Assembly (NCBI RefSeq): GCF_000691165.1
Contig: NZ_ASJD01000011.1
Coordinates: 1 to 64,000, forward strand
Direction of reading: 5' to 3'
Length of the DNA stretch: 64,000 nt
Origin: Bacillus safensis FO-36b
Lineage (GTDB): Bacteria > Bacillota > Bacilli > Bacillales > Bacillaceae
Of this stretch, positions 25,177 to 34,855 are shown one piece after another. Below the pieces are notes generated by a model. That model did no database searches. It saw only the letters and a list, made by a program, of their open reading frames with translations, and had not been told where the DNA came from. The translations under genes and the position numbers were made by a program. Every line of letters starts with the position of its first letter. Position 1 is the stretch's first letter.

Positions 25177-26499
25177 ATGACAATGAGTCAAACGACAACA
25201 AACCGTTTTTCAACCGAAGAATGGCAGGGAAAAAGAGATCAATACGTCGCAAGAGGCGTGAGTAATGGCAACCGTCATCTTGCAGCGAAGGGGAAAGGAG
25301 CCGAGCTGTTCGATATCGATGGGAACCGATTTATCGATTTTGCAGGCGCCATTGGCACATTAAACGTAGGACATTCACATCCAAAGGTTGTTGAAGCGGT
25401 CAAAGCACAGGCAGAGAGCCTGATTCACCCAGGATTCAACGTGATGATGTACGAATCGTATATCGAATTGGCAGAGAAGCTGTGCCATCTCACACCAGGG
25501 GATCATGATAAGAAAGCCATTTTTCTTAATTCAGGTGCAGAAGCTGTTGAAAATGCGGTGAAAATTGCACGTAAATATACGAAAAGACAGGCTGTTGTGT
25601 CGTTTACAAGAGGTTTTCACGGCAGAACGAATATGACAATGAGCATGACGAGCAAGGTCAAGCCGTATAAATTTGGCTTCGGGCCATTCGCATCTGAGGT
25701 GTACCAAGCACCGTACCCTTATTACTATCAAAAACCTGAAGGATTAAGCGATGCTGCTTACGACGAGTACATCATTGATCAATTCAATCAATTCTTCGTC
25801 GCAGCCGTTGCACCAGAAACCGTTGCTTGTGTGGTCATGGAACCAGTCCAAGGGGAGGGCGGATTCATTGTGCCATCGAAGCGCTTCGTTCAGCATGTCG
25901 CTTCCTTCTGTCAGCAGCACGGGATTGTCTTTGTTGCAGATGAAATCCAAACCGGTTTTGCAAGAACAGGGAAATACTTTGCGATTGAGCACTTTGATGT
26001 GGTACCGGACTTAATTACTGTGTCAAAATCTCTTGCAGCTGGCTTACCGCTGAGCGGAGTCGTTGGCAGAAAAGAACTGCTTGATGCGGCAGATCCAGGG
26101 GAGCTTGGGGGAACATATGCAGGAAGTCCGTTAGGCTGTGTAGCTGCACTGGCTGTCCTTGATATCATTGAAACAGAACAACTGAATCAACGATCTGAAC
26201 ATATTGGACAAGTCATTGAGGACAAAGCCAATGAATGGAGAACAGCGTATCCATTCATTGGGGAAGTTCGCCGGTTAGGGGCAATGGCGGCAATTGAAAT
26301 TGTGGAAGATCAAACAACGCGTACACCAGATAAGAAAAGAGCCGCAGCGATTGTAGCATATGCAAATGAGCACGGGCTGCTTCTTTTAACGGCAGGGATT
26401 AATGGGAATATCATTCGCTTCTTAACACCACTTGTCATCACAGATGAGCTGCTTCACGAAGGACTAGGGATCATCGAGGACGCCTTCAAAGCACGCTAA
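25177..26499 (+). CDS. gabT: 4-aminobutyrate aminotransferase GabT
   Basis: A cytoplasmic PLP enzyme moving the amino group of GABA to 2-oxoglutarate, giving succinic semialdehyde. The 440-residue class-III aminotransferase has NSGAEAVENAVKIAR for PLP phosphate binding, the block FVADEIQTGFARTGK and catalytic Lys284 in VSKSLAAGLPLSG. ATG at 25177 lies 4 nt after AAAGGGG; a second ATG two codons on (25183) has a better spacing and is also possible. It heads the gabT-permease-gabD operon under GabR. Confidence 0.94.
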   Translation: MTMSQTTTNRFSTEEWQGKRDQYVARGVSNGNRHLAAKGKGAELFDIDGNRFIDFAGAIGTLNVGHSHPKVVEAVKAQAESLIHPGFNVMMYESYIELAEKLCHLTPGDHDKKAIFLNSGAEAVENAVKIARKYTKRQAVVSFTRGFHGRTNMTMSMTSKVKPYKFGFGPFASEVYQAPYPYYYQKPEGLSDAAYDEYIIDQFNQFFVAAVAPETVACVVMEPVQGEGGFIVPSKRFVQHVASFCQQHGIVFVADEIQTGFARTGKYFAIEHFDVVPDLITVSKSLAAGLPLSGVVGRKELLDAADPGELGGTYAGSPLGCVAALAVLDIIETEQLNQRSEHIGQVIEDKANEWRTAYPFIGEVRRLGAMAAIEIVEDQTTRTPDKKRAAAIVAYANEHGLLLLTAGINGNIIRFLTPLVITDELLHEGLGIIEDAFKAR

Positions 26500-26520
26500 A
26501 CAACAAAGGGGGATGGTTGT

Positions 26521-27909
26521 ATGCAAAAACAACAAATGGCAAAAACCATGTCGCAGTCTGACGTACTGTTTTTGTCCATTGGTGCAATGCTTGGCTGGGG
26601 CTGGGTTGTACTTTCGGGAGATTGGATTTTAACAGCTGGATTTTTAGGCAGTGTGATTGCTTTCGTTATAGGCGGTATTCTCGTCATCTTTATCGGACTT
26701 ACGTATGCTGAGCTTTCGTCTGCGATTCCAGAGACAGGCGGAGGGCTCGTTTTTGTCCAGCGGGCATTTGGGATGAAAGCAGCGTTCGTCTCAGCATGGG
26801 GCGTATTATTTGGTTATGTGTCTGTGATTACGTTTGAAGCTGTCGCTTTGCCGACCGTCATTGATTATGTGATTCCAACACAGCATGCTGGCTTCTTATG
26901 GAATATAGGGGGATGGGACGTTTATTTCACGTGGGTATTGATTGGATCTGGCGGTGCATTGTTTTTAACAGCGCTGAATTACATTGGGGCGAAGCCTGCT
27001 GCCATTTTTCAGTCCGTGTTCACAGTGGCGATTATTCTGACAGGTTTTCTCCTTTTAGGCGGCGCAACATTTAATGGAGATTTTGCAAACCTAGAGCCTA
27101 TGTTTCAAGGTGGTGTTGGCGGTCTTATGGCGGTGTTAGTCATGATTCCCTTTTTATTCGTTGGGTTTGATGTCATTCCGCAAGTAGCGGCGGAGATTAA
27201 CGCACCAAAAAAAATTATTGGGAGAATCTTGATTATTTCCATCGTGAGTGCGGTCATTTTTTATCTGCTTATTGTTTTTGGGGTAGCTGCTGGAATGTCA
27301 AAGGGACAGCTTGAAGCCTCTTCATTAGCAACAGCAGATGCGATGGTTCAGCTTCTCGGTCATCAAGCGTTTGGAACAGTGCTGGTTATTGGCGGTGTAG
27401 CAGGGATTGTGACGAGCTGGAATGCTTTTATTATCGGTGCAAGCCGTATTCTATATGCTATGGCGGAAAGAGGTATGATTTCCAAATGGTTTGCGTATAT
27501 TCATCCAAAGTATAAAACACCGACAAATGCCATTTTATTTCTTGGAGCTTTAGCTTTTTTCGCTCCATTACTAGGGCGCCCTGCCCTCGTATGGATTGTC
27601 AATGCGGGCGGTGTCGGAATCATCGTCGGGTACTTAATCGTGTCCATTGCCTTTATGAGACTTCGGAAAACAGAACCTGAGCTGGAGCGTCCATATCGCA
27701 TAAAATATTGGCGGACGACAGGTGTTTTAGCTATCGGACTGAGTCTTCTTTTCCTTTCATTTTACTTTCCAGGAATGCCGGCCTCCTTATCTTGGCCAGC
27801 TGAATGGATATTGCTTTTAGGTTGGGTACTCATTGGGTATATACTATATGTAATGAATCCAAGAACGAAGGAGACGATAGAGCATGACAAACGAACTCAA
27901 AGTGTATAA
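26521..27909 (+). CDS. APC-superfamily permease inside the gab operon (probable GABA uptake)
   Basis: A 462-residue, roughly 12-helix amino acid/polyamine permease. It has the APC N-terminal pattern ([19 protein letters not shown], near residue 17) and a conserved [17 protein letters not shown] segment near residue 215. It lies between gabT and gabD, 21 bp after the first and overlapping the second by 26 bp. As I recall, B. subtilis has gabT and gabD adjacent with gabP elsewhere, so the insertion is notable. Context strongly suggests import of GABA or a GABA precursor such as putrescine; sequence alone does not decide. Confidence 0.85.
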   Translation: MQKQQMAKTMSQSDVLFLSIGAMLGWGWVVLSGDWILTAGFLGSVIAFVIGGILVIFIGLTYAELSSAIPETGGGLVFVQRAFGMKAAFVSAWGVLFGYVSVITFEAVALPTVIDYVIPTQHAGFLWNIGGWDVYFTWVLIGSGGALFLTALNYIGAKPAAIFQSVFTVAIILTGFLLLGGATFNGDFANLEPMFQGGVGGLMAVLVMIPFLFVGFDVIPQVAAEINAPKKIIGRILIISIVSAVIFYLLIVFGVAAGMSKGQLEASSLATADAMVQLLGHQAFGTVLVIGGVAGIVTSWNAFIIGASRILYAMAERGMISKWFAYIHPKYKTPTNAILFLGALAFFAPLLGRPALVWIVNAGGVGIIVGYLIVSIAFMRLRKTEPELERPYRIKYWRTTGVLAIGLSLLFLSFYFPGMPASLSWPAEWILLLGWVLIGYILYVMNPRTKETIEHDKRTQSV

Positions 27910-29278
27910 TCCTGCAACAGGAGAAGAAATTGCTTCAGTTGCTCAGCATACAAAAGAACAGATCCAAGACACAATTTCCCGCTCACATATAGCATTCAAA
28001 TCATGGGCAAAAACGTCAGCACATGAACGTGCCAATATCATTCGCAAGTGGTTTGATCTGATGATTGAGCATAAAGAGAGGCTTGCAAAAATCATCACAG
28101 AAGAAAACGGAAAGCCGTATCAAGAAGCATTAGGAGAAATCGTCTATGCGGCTGGTTATATTGAATGGTACGCAGAAGAAGCAAAGCGAATCTACGGCAG
28201 AACCATCCCGTCACATACGACGAACAAACGCCTTTTCGTCACAAAACAGCCAGTTGGTCCTGTTGCTGCCATTACTCCGTGGAATTTCCCTGCGGCGATG
28301 ATTACGAGAAAGGCAGCTCCTGCGCTTGCAGCAGGCTGTACGTTTATTGTAAAACCTGCTGAAGACACACCGCTGACAGCTATAGAACTAGTAAAATTAG
28401 GTCATGAAGCCGGCATTCCAGAGGATGCACTGCAATGGGTTGTGGGAGATGGCAAAGAAGTGGGTGAAATCTTCACAGATAGTCCATTGATTCGAAAAAT
28501 CACGTTTACAGGCTCAACGCCCGTCGGGAAGCACCTGATCAAAAACAGTGCCAGTACAGTCAAACACGTATCAATGGAGCTTGGCGGTCATGCTCCGCTC
28601 ATCGTAGACAAGGATGCGAATCTTGAACTAGCTGTCAAACAAGCAGTGGCATCTAAGTTTCGGAACGCAGGGCAAACCTGTGTCTGTGCCAACCGCTTAA
28701 TTGTGCATGAAGACATTCATGAAGCATTTGCGCAAAGATTCAGCAAAGAAGTAGAAAAGCTGAAAGTAGGAAATGGCTTTGAAGAAGGCACATCCATCGG
28801 TCCAATTATCAACAAGCGCGGTTTTGATAAAATTGTCGGCCAAATTCAAGATGCAGTGGATAAAGGGGCGAAAGTTCTTGTCGGCGGCGATACGCATTTC
28901 GACGATGACAAATCATATTATTTTGTCCAGCCAACGGTTCTTACACATGTGGACCCTTCGATGAACATTATGCATGAAGAGACCTTTGGTCCAGTGGCAC
29001 CTATTACGACATTCAAAACGTTAGACGAGGCAATTGAATTAGCCAACGATACACCTTTTGGCCTTGCAGCTTATTTCTTTACAGAAAATTATCGGAACGG
29101 ACTCTACATTTCAGAACATCTCGATTATGGGATCATTGGCTGGAATGATGGCGGTCCATCGGCTGTCCAAGCACCTTTTGGCGGTATGAAAGAAAGCGGA
29201 ATTGGGCGAGAAGGCGGCATCGAAGGGATCGAGCCTTATTTAGAAACAAAATATGTATCCATTGGTTTAGACGAATAA
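27884..29278 (+). CDS. gabD: Succinate-semialdehyde dehydrogenase GabD
   Basis: Oxidises succinic semialdehyde to succinate with NAD(P)+, feeding GABA carbon into the TCA cycle. The 464-residue aldehyde dehydrogenase has the [12 protein letters not shown] motif near residue 133, GSTPVGK for cofactor, Glu in MELGGHAP and catalytic Cys266 in GQTCVCANR. Start ATG 27884 has GGAG upstream within the permease gene. The operon ends at a bidirectional terminator right after it. Confidence 0.94.
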   Translation: MTNELKVYNPATGEEIASVAQHTKEQIQDTISRSHIAFKSWAKTSAHERANIIRKWFDLMIEHKERLAKIITEENGKPYQEALGEIVYAAGYIEWYAEEAKRIYGRTIPSHTTNKRLFVTKQPVGPVAAITPWNFPAAMITRKAAPALAAGCTFIVKPAEDTPLTAIELVKLGHEAGIPEDALQWVVGDGKEVGEIFTDSPLIRKITFTGSTPVGKHLIKNSASTVKHVSMELGGHAPLIVDKDANLELAVKQAVASKFRNAGQTCVCANRLIVHEDIHEAFAQRFSKEVEKLKVGNGFEEGTSIGPIINKRGFDKIVGQIQDAVDKGAKVLVGGDTHFDDDKSYYFVQPTVLTHVDPSMNIMHEETFGPVAPITTFKTLDEAIELANDTPFGLAAYFFTENYRNGLYISEHLDYGIIGWNDGGPSAVQAPFGGMKESGIGREGGIEGIEPYLETKYVSIGLDE

Positions 29279-29283
29279 ACGTG

Positions 29284-29319
29284 AAAAAGACTGTCAGAGG
29301 AATCTCGGCAGTCTTTTTT
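29284..29319. terminator. Bidirectional terminator after gabD
   Basis: AAAAAGACTGTC / GGCAGTCTTTTT with an 11-nt loop (one G-T pair). It serves gabD and the convergent oxidoreductase gene. Confidence 0.85.
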
Positions 29320-29322
29320 ATG

Positions 29323-29919
29323 TTATACAGCAGGCGGGAAAAGCTGATCCACCGTTTCTTTCGTTTCTTTCAAAATTTCATGTATGTAATCTGCAGATGC
29401 CTGCTCCATGCTGCTGAACAAAAGCCGTTCGACAGGCTGAACGCCAATAAAATTGAAGACTTCAGTATCGGTTGTCATGTGATGGGAGGAGGTGGAAATC
29501 TTATTGGAATTAAGAAAAGTCCTCGGTGCATCGTGGGTGTTGATAATGACACCTTTTTTGTGCCGAAGCAGATTTTCAATCTCTCCATCCTCACTGATCT
29601 GATAAGCAAAACCTTCAGAAAAGACGCGTTCTACATATCCTTTTAGCATAGCCGGCAAGCCTGTCCACCATATTGGAAAAATAAACGTCAGCACATCCGC
29701 TTGCTGAATCAGCGTCTGCTCTCTTTGAATAGCGATTGGGACATCACCGCATTTGATGGCAGCCTTTTCTGCAATGGTGAGCTCTGGCGAAAAACCTAGG
29801 GCATAGACATCACGAACAGTCACTTTATGACCATTGTTCAATAGAGTGCTCACAACAAGATCTAATAAGGTTTGATTTAAGCTTTGCTGGGGATGAGCAA
29901 ATATGATTACATGGTTCAT
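29323..29919 (-). CDS. NAD(P)H-dependent oxidoreductase, flavodoxin-like fold (KefF/MdaB/YwrO family)
   Basis: A 198-residue flavin-dependent quinone-reductase-like protein. Family motifs are the N-terminal IIFAHPQQSLNQTL, the FPIWWTGLPAMLKGYVERVF block near residues 80-100 and the DGEIENLLRHKKGVI turn. Such enzymes reduce quinones or electrophiles and may protect against them; the physiological substrate is unknown. ATG 29919 has AGGAGG upstream. It is a single gene between two terminators. Confidence 0.87.
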   Translation of the reverse strand: MNHVIIFAHPQQSLNQTLLDLVVSTLLNNGHKVTVRDVYALGFSPELTIAEKAAIKCGDVPIAIQREQTLIQQADVLTFIFPIWWTGLPAMLKGYVERVFSEGFAYQISEDGEIENLLRHKKGVIINTHDAPRTFLNSNKISTSSHHMTTDTEVFNFIGVQPVERLLFSSMEQASADYIHEILKETKETVDQLFPPAV

Positions 29920-30065
29920 CTCATAGCCTCCTATGTGGTCATCTGTCTCATTATGTCACGCGGCATTATCCTATTCAATCCTATATTGGTAATAACAAGT
30001 TGGGAAAATGGAAAATAATTGATCGTCATAAAAGTAAACAGTGCGATTTGTACATGTGTAAAGGA

Positions 30066-30099
30066 AGAAAAAGCGATCGTTTCTAAGAAAACGATCGCT
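30066..30099 (-). terminator. Terminator of the ycnJ-ycnI operon
   Basis: Stem AGCGATCGTTT / AAACGATCGCT with a 6-nt loop; the minus strand continues TTTTTCTTCC. Confidence 0.85.
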
Positions 30100-30109
30100 C
30101 ATACAGCTT

Positions 30110-30724
30110 TTATTTCTTTCTAAAAGCAAGTCCAAGTGCTATCAGTGCCACGACTAGAGCAGCAATGGACAGACCAAGGACAAGTGGTGAGGAAGAAGCA
30201 GTGGCTGTTTCAGAGGCCTTTTCTTCTATTGGTTTTTCCTGGCCATGTGAATCCGTTACAGTATTAGATGCCACAATGTTTGTGATGGAATGAGGTTTAT
30301 CAGCATCTTTATCGCCAGTCCATTCAACGACTGTTCCATCCTTATAATATTGATACGCATCCCAAGCAGCTTCCCCTGCTTTTTCAGGGTTTTTCGCTAC
30401 AAAAACGAATTGCTGGAATTGTCCAGCAAGCACACCTTTACCTGTTGCTTCCCAAGTCACTCTTGTTACCTTGCCATCTTTCTCTTCAGTTGATGTTTTC
30501 CAGCCAGGTACTGGCTCATATTGCTGGAATTCTACGCCTTTAGGAATTGTCACGACAACCTTAGTCGTCGGGCTGTCACTCTCAGAAGGAACCTTTAATG
30601 TATAGGTCTCCCAAGCATTTGTCGCAGATGTATCAGGCTTGACTGTTACGTGCGCACTCACAGGAATCGCCAATAAAAATGAAGCGAGAAGCATTGGTAA
30701 TAAAGCTTTAACGTATTTTTTCAT
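30110..30724 (-). CDS. ycnI: Copper-binding DUF1775 membrane protein YcnI
   Basis: A 204-residue secreted, membrane-anchored protein. It has a signal peptide (residues 1-24) cleaved before HVTVKPD, placing a histidine at the mature N-terminus as in the copper site of YcnI. The DUF1775 cupredoxin-like domain covers about residues 25-150; a C-terminal helix followed by FRKK anchors it. It is 15 bp after ycnJ on the minus strand. In B. subtilis it is part of copper homeostasis. Confidence 0.9.
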   Translation of the reverse strand: MKKYVKALLPMLLASFLLAIPVSAHVTVKPDTSATNAWETYTLKVPSESDSPTTKVVVTIPKGVEFQQYEPVPGWKTSTEEKDGKVTRVTWEATGKGVLAGQFQQFVFVAKNPEKAGEAAWDAYQYYKDGTVVEWTGDKDADKPHSITNIVASNTVTDSHGQEKPIEEKASETATASSSPLVLGLSIAALVVALIALGLAFRKK

Positions 30725-30739
30725 ATGTGATAACTCCTT

Positions 30740-32374
30740 TTAGTTTCTTCTAATAAATGTGGTATCGATATTCTTAAAAGAACCAGTTAACGCATGGATT
30801 TCAATTTTCCATGTGCCTTTTTCATTTAATAAGAGATTTTCAGCAGAGAAATGACCATTTTTTAATCGTTTCAGCTGAAATTCACTCGGTGTCTCATCAC
30901 CGAATAAAGCCACCTTATGGATCTTGGCTGTTACAGATTGAATATCAGTGATCGTTTCGCCATTCTTCTTTGTAAATGCCACTTCGAATGAGTTTTTCCC
31001 CGGGGCATTCGGAGTAATGCTCAAGGACACAATATCACGATGCTCGACCTGATTTGCGCCAAAGAAGGGCTCTGGTGCAGGCGGAGGAGGGCTCGGAATA
31101 TTGGTAAAGACAGCCGTTAATAACAAAATGGCGATCCCGAACATCCATTCAGCTCGTAAGGAAATGCTGCGTTTCTGCTTCTTTTCCCATCTCAGCATCA
31201 AGTAATGCATAAGCCCAAGAAGGCCCATGATGATAAATAAACCAAGCTTGATTAAAAAGGTGCGTCCGTATGCTGATTGGAAAAGAGCGTCAAACGATTG
31301 CAAAATAAAGATCGCATTCACAAATCCTGAAAACACAATGAGTCCAACAGAGAGCAGTGCCCAAGGATGAAATGCTGCTAGCGTACTCCGAATGAGCGGC
31401 TGATCTTCATTTGGCAGTTTCCTCATTAATAGAAGGACAATGGCTGTTAAACCACCGACCCAAATCGAAGCAGAGACGAGATGGATGAAATCAAGTGATG
31501 TTGTGAGTATTTTATTGTCTGTTGCGGCTGGATGTCCGATTTGTGCCTTCAGCCAAAGAAGCACTATGAAGAGAAGCAGTGGAAACAGCCAAACTCGAAA
31601 AGAAGAGAAATCCCCTTTTCTCACCGCCACAATCGTCCAGATGGTGAGAAGAACAAATGACGCCATAAGCATCATCCAAAGACTACCGCCAGAAGTGGAC
31701 GCAATCGTTTCTTGTAAAAGCGAAGGCTGAAATGCCCCCCAAAAGGACACGTCTGCCGCTGATTTTGTCTGAATCGGCAGCTGGAACACAAGTGCTCCGC
31801 CCATCATGATCAATGACACGGTCAAAAGCCGCTTCATTCGTTTCTCCAATACAGGTGAAATCGTATTCTTAAACCAAAGCAGTCCAAACAAAATGGTCCC
31901 AAGGAATAAGCTGAATGACGTATAAAGAAAGGCTTTATCAATAGTTGAAGCCATATCTATGGATTCATCTGTTTGGCCTTGCTCTAATTGGTCAAAACCG
32001 CCATCCGCTTTTCCAATACTAAACGGAATCATGCCAGAGACAGAGTGTCCGTCCGCTGATACCGCATTCCACTGAATGGTGTAAATCCCTTTTGGTAAAT
32101 TCTTTTTTAAAGCTGCTTCCATGATCTTTTGATCTTTAATGACCGTATCTCCTTTATCCACACGATCACCTTTTGCATTTAACACCTTAATGGCATGAAA
32201 GCCGCTTTCAATTCCTTCACTAAATGTGATCGAGACTGAAGGAGGCTGCTGATCCAGCTCTTCATTTGCTGCTGGGTTCGAGCTCACGACGTATGCGTGA
32301 GCGAATGCTTCCTTTGGAATGAAAAAAGCGAACATGACCATAAGAAGCAGAAGCCACTTACTATTTTTAAACAA
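30740..32374 (-). CDS. ycnJ: Copper importer/resistance protein YcnJ (CopC-CopD fusion)
   Basis: A 544-residue membrane protein. After a signal peptide cleaved near AFA-HAYVV comes a CopC domain (residues about 26-120, SSNPAANEELDQQP and SADGHSVSGMIPF) with the N-terminal copper histidine. Eight or so helices of CopD type follow, then a C-terminal extracytoplasmic beta domain. B. subtilis YcnJ serves copper uptake under limitation and is repressed by YcnK. Start TTG 32374 with AAAGGCGG upstream. No ycnK-like gene is adjacent here. Confidence 0.9.
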   Translation of the reverse strand: MFKNSKWLLLLMVMFAFFIPKEAFAHAYVVSSNPAANEELDQQPPSVSITFSEGIESGFHAIKVLNAKGDRVDKGDTVIKDQKIMEAALKKNLPKGIYTIQWNAVSADGHSVSGMIPFSIGKADGGFDQLEQGQTDESIDMASTIDKAFLYTSFSLFLGTILFGLLWFKNTISPVLEKRMKRLLTVSLIMMGGALVFQLPIQTKSAADVSFWGAFQPSLLQETIASTSGGSLWMMLMASFVLLTIWTIVAVRKGDFSSFRVWLFPLLLFIVLLWLKAQIGHPAATDNKILTTSLDFIHLVSASIWVGGLTAIVLLLMRKLPNEDQPLIRSTLAAFHPWALLSVGLIVFSGFVNAIFILQSFDALFQSAYGRTFLIKLGLFIIMGLLGLMHYLMLRWEKKQKRSISLRAEWMFGIAILLLTAVFTNIPSPPPPAPEPFFGANQVEHRDIVSLSITPNAPGKNSFEVAFTKKNGETITDIQSVTAKIHKVALFGDETPSEFQLKRLKNGHFSAENLLLNEKGTWKIEIHALTGSFKNIDTTFIRRN

Positions 32375-32425
32375 GGTGAATAACCGCCTTTCTACCTATG
32401 AAAATGTCTCATGTATCAGAAAGAA

Positions 32426-32461
32426 AGCGGCAGTAAACTGTGAGTCACAGAAAAAACCGCT
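32426..32461. promoter_or_regulatory. Nested palindrome upstream of ycnJ
   Basis: CTGTGA-G-TCACAG (32438-32450) is a perfect palindrome enclosed by AGCGG / CCGCT arms at 32426 and 32457. It is about 55-85 bp before the ycnJ start and may be an operator or leader hairpin. The gap 32462-32725 shows nothing else that I can support. Confidence 0.45.
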
Positions 32462-32725
32462 CTTCCTATTGTACCGCCCTCTTTAAAAGGTAAACGAAAC
32501 AAACAGCAAGATGGTTCACTTTTTCTGTGTCATGTCTGCGCAGACATTTCTTAATTGAATAGGTTTGATCAATTATAAGCCTATTCGATTTAAGAAGAGG
32601 AAACAAGAAGAGACCATTTGAAAGTTGTGAAATTCCCATGAATTTTGTTTCAAAACAACGGCAGATCAACCTTTTCGCTCCTTTTGTATTGGGATCTGAA
32701 GGTATTTTCACATCATTTTTCAATT

Positions 32726-32746
32726 TTGTCACACACTATGTGACAA
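32726..32746 (+). promoter_or_regulatory. MtlR operator of mtlAFD
   Basis: TTGTCACA, 5 nt, TGTGACAA: a perfect inverted repeat that agrees with the half-sites TTGNCACA/TGTGNCAA known for MtlR. It ends 18 bp before the -35, an activator position. A twin lies before mtlR at 50638. Confidence 0.8.
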
Positions 32747-32764
32747 AGTGACATTTAGTTTCAA

Positions 32765-32793
32765 TTGAAGAGAAAGTGAAAGCGTTTTACGAT
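32765..32793 (+). promoter_or_regulatory. mtlA promoter with overlapping cre site
   Basis: TTGAAG, 17 nt, TACGAT. The sequence TGAAAGCGTTTTAC at 32777-32790 fits the CcpA cre consensus and covers the spacer and -10, predicting glucose repression. Confidence 0.75.
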
Positions 32794-32881
32794 AGGCATA
32801 AGGGCTTCACTGAATCTTGTTCTTATATCTTTTGACCTATAAAGCCCTAAATAAAGGGAGAGAAGAAAGGAGTTTTCATAG

Positions 32882-34324
32882 ATGCAGGAAAAAAGCGGAT
32901 TTCGAGTAAAAGTACAGCGCTTTGGAAGCTATTTAAGCGGTATGATCATGCCGAATATTGGAGCGTTTATCGCTTGGGGACTCATCACCGCATTATTCAT
33001 TCCAAGTGGTTATTTTCCAAATGAACAATTAAATACACTTGTTGGTCCAATGATCAACTACTTGCTGCCGCTCTTAATCGGTTACACAGGCGGGAAGCTC
33101 GTATATGACCATCGAGGCGGGGTACTCGGTGCAACCGCTACGATTGGGGTTATTGTCGGTTCGGACATCCCAATGTTTTTAGGCGCAATGATCATGGGAC
33201 CGCTTGGCGGTTATCTCATTAAGAAAATCGACCAGCTGTTTAAAGACCGAATCAAATCAGGTTTTGAAATGCTGATTAATAACTTTAGTGCAGGTATTCT
33301 AGGTGCCATTTTAGTCGCCATTGCTTTCTACGCAATCGGCCCAGTGGTACTAGGTCTGAATAAAGCCCTTGCGGCAGGTGTAGATATCATTGTCAATGCA
33401 CATTTACTTCCGCTGGCAAGTATCTTCATTGAACCAGCGAAAGTATTGTTCTTAAACAATGCAATTAACCAAGGAATTTTAGGTCCATTAGGGGTGGAGC
33501 AAGCGGCGAAGACAGGCCAGTCCGTTCTGTTCTTGCTTGAAACAAACCCAGGACCAGGTCTAGGTGTTCTTCTAGCCTACATGTTCTTTGGGAGAGGGAC
33601 TGCAAAGCAGTCTGCACCGGGTGCGATTGTCATTCAATTTTTAGGGGGAATCCATGAGATTTACTTCCCATACATCTTAATGAAGCCAAAGCTCATTTTG
33701 GCGGTTATTGCTGGGGGAGCAAGCGGCGTTCTGACCTTTACACTGTTAAATGCAGGCTTAAAGGCTGTGCCGTCACCAGGAAGTATCATCGCTCTTATGC
33801 TCATGTCACCAAAAGGCGGCCACCTTGCTGTTCTAGCAGGTGTTGTCGTGGCAGCTGTTGTATCGTTCCTTGTCGCTTCTGTCATTTTGAAAGCGTCTAA
33901 AGCAGTGGACGAAGACTTAACAGCAGCAACTGAAAAAATGCAAGACATGAAAGGCAAGAAAAGTGCAGCAGCAGCTGCTCTTACAGCACAAAAAGAAGGT
34001 GCTGAAGCAAGCGAGCAAGCAGCATCTCCAGATGAAATCAATCCAGATAACGTGAACAAAATCATCTTTGCCTGTGATGCAGGAATGGGCTCAAGTGCGA
34101 TGGGTGCGTCCGTTTTAAAGAATAAAGTCAAAAAGGCAGAGCTAGATATTGATGTAACAAATACATCCATCAGCAACATCCCAGATGATGCCGATGTGGT
34201 CTTTACTCATAAAGATTTAACAGATAGAGCCAAGGCAAAACTGCCAGGAGCTGTCCATATCTCAGTTGATAATTTCTTAAACAGCCCGAAATACGATGAG
34301 CTGATTGAGAAATTGAAAAAATAA
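32882..34324 (+). CDS. mtlA: PTS mannitol transporter EIICB, MtlA
   Basis: Imports mannitol and phosphorylates it to mannitol-1-phosphate. The 480-residue protein has an EIIC membrane domain (residues about 10-345, GSYLSGMIMPNIGAFIAWG at its start and a GGIHEIYFPYI segment), an Ala/Lys-rich linker, and an EIIB domain with phospho-Cys398 in FACDAGMGSSAMG. The EIIA part is a separate gene, mtlF, as in B. subtilis. ATG 32882 follows GAAAGGAG. The promoter carries MtlR and cre sites. Confidence 0.96.
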   Translation: MQEKSGFRVKVQRFGSYLSGMIMPNIGAFIAWGLITALFIPSGYFPNEQLNTLVGPMINYLLPLLIGYTGGKLVYDHRGGVLGATATIGVIVGSDIPMFLGAMIMGPLGGYLIKKIDQLFKDRIKSGFEMLINNFSAGILGAILVAIAFYAIGPVVLGLNKALAAGVDIIVNAHLLPLASIFIEPAKVLFLNNAINQGILGPLGVEQAAKTGQSVLFLLETNPGPGLGVLLAYMFFGRGTAKQSAPGAIVIQFLGGIHEIYFPYILMKPKLILAVIAGGASGVLTFTLLNAGLKAVPSPGSIIALMLMSPKGGHLAVLAGVVVAAVVSFLVASVILKASKAVDEDLTAATEKMQDMKGKKSAAAAALTAQKEGAEASEQAASPDEINPDNVNKIIFACDAGMGSSAMGASVLKNKVKKAELDIDVTNTSISNIPDDADVVFTHKDLTDRAKAKLPGAVHISVDNFLNSPKYDELIEKLKK

Positions 34325-34331
34325 CATGACG

Positions 34332-34375
34332 AAACGGGTTGAGTCCAATTTTTCCTAATTGAACTCCCCGTTTTG
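34332..34375 (+). terminator. Hairpin between mtlA and mtlF (possible attenuator)
   Basis: AAACGGG...CCAATT pairs imperfectly with AATTG...CCCGTTT, followed by TGGTTGTTTTC. It may lower mtlF-mtlD relative to mtlA or mark a processing point. Confidence 0.5.
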
Positions 34376-34419
34376 GTTGTTTTCTGATTTTCCATTCTAA
34401 AAAAGGTGTGTGATCTTTC

Positions 34420-34854
34420 ATGAAACAAGTACTTTCAAAAGACAATATTTTTCTAAACGAACAAGCGGGCTCTAAAGAAGAAGCCATTAAAAAAGCAGGC
34501 GAAGTCTTAGTGGCAAACGGTTATGTCACAAGTGATTATGTGGACAAAATGTTTGAAAGAGAAAATATTTCTTCTACATTTATGGGCAACGGAATTGCCA
34601 TTCCTCATGGAACAGAGGATGCGAAAGCGGCTGTCCTTCATTCAGGAATTTCCATTATCCAAATTCCAGATGGCGTTGAATATGGCGAGGGGAATATTGC
34701 CAAAGTTGTATTTGGTATCGCTGGTAAAAATAATGAGCATCTCGATATTCTTTCTCAAATTGCGATTGTCTGTTCAGAGGAAGAAAACGTAGAGCGTATC
34801 ATTCATGCAAAGGATCAGGATGAACTGATCGCCATCTTTAACGAGGTGAACTAA
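34420..34854 (+). CDS. mtlF: PTS mannitol EIIA component MtlF
   Basis: The soluble phosphocarrier, 144 residues, that passes phosphate from HPr to MtlA. The PTS_EIIA type-2 signature is present with phospho-His63 in GIAIPHGTED. ATG 34420 has AAAGGTG upstream. It lies 95 bp after mtlA and 1 bp before mtlD, whose ribosome-binding site GAGGTGA is inside the mtlF 3' end. Confidence 0.95.
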   Translation: MKQVLSKDNIFLNEQAGSKEEAIKKAGEVLVANGYVTSDYVDKMFERENISSTFMGNGIAIPHGTEDAKAAVLHSGISIIQIPDGVEYGEGNIAKVVFGIAGKNNEHLDILSQIAIVCSEEENVERIIHAKDQDELIAIFNEVN

Positions 34855-34855
34855 C

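Noticed and set aside
33661..34179. 172-codon open frame antisense to mtlA
   Set aside because: It mirrors the third-position pattern of mtlA, has no ribosome-binding site and gives a low-complexity protein; mtlA is certain.
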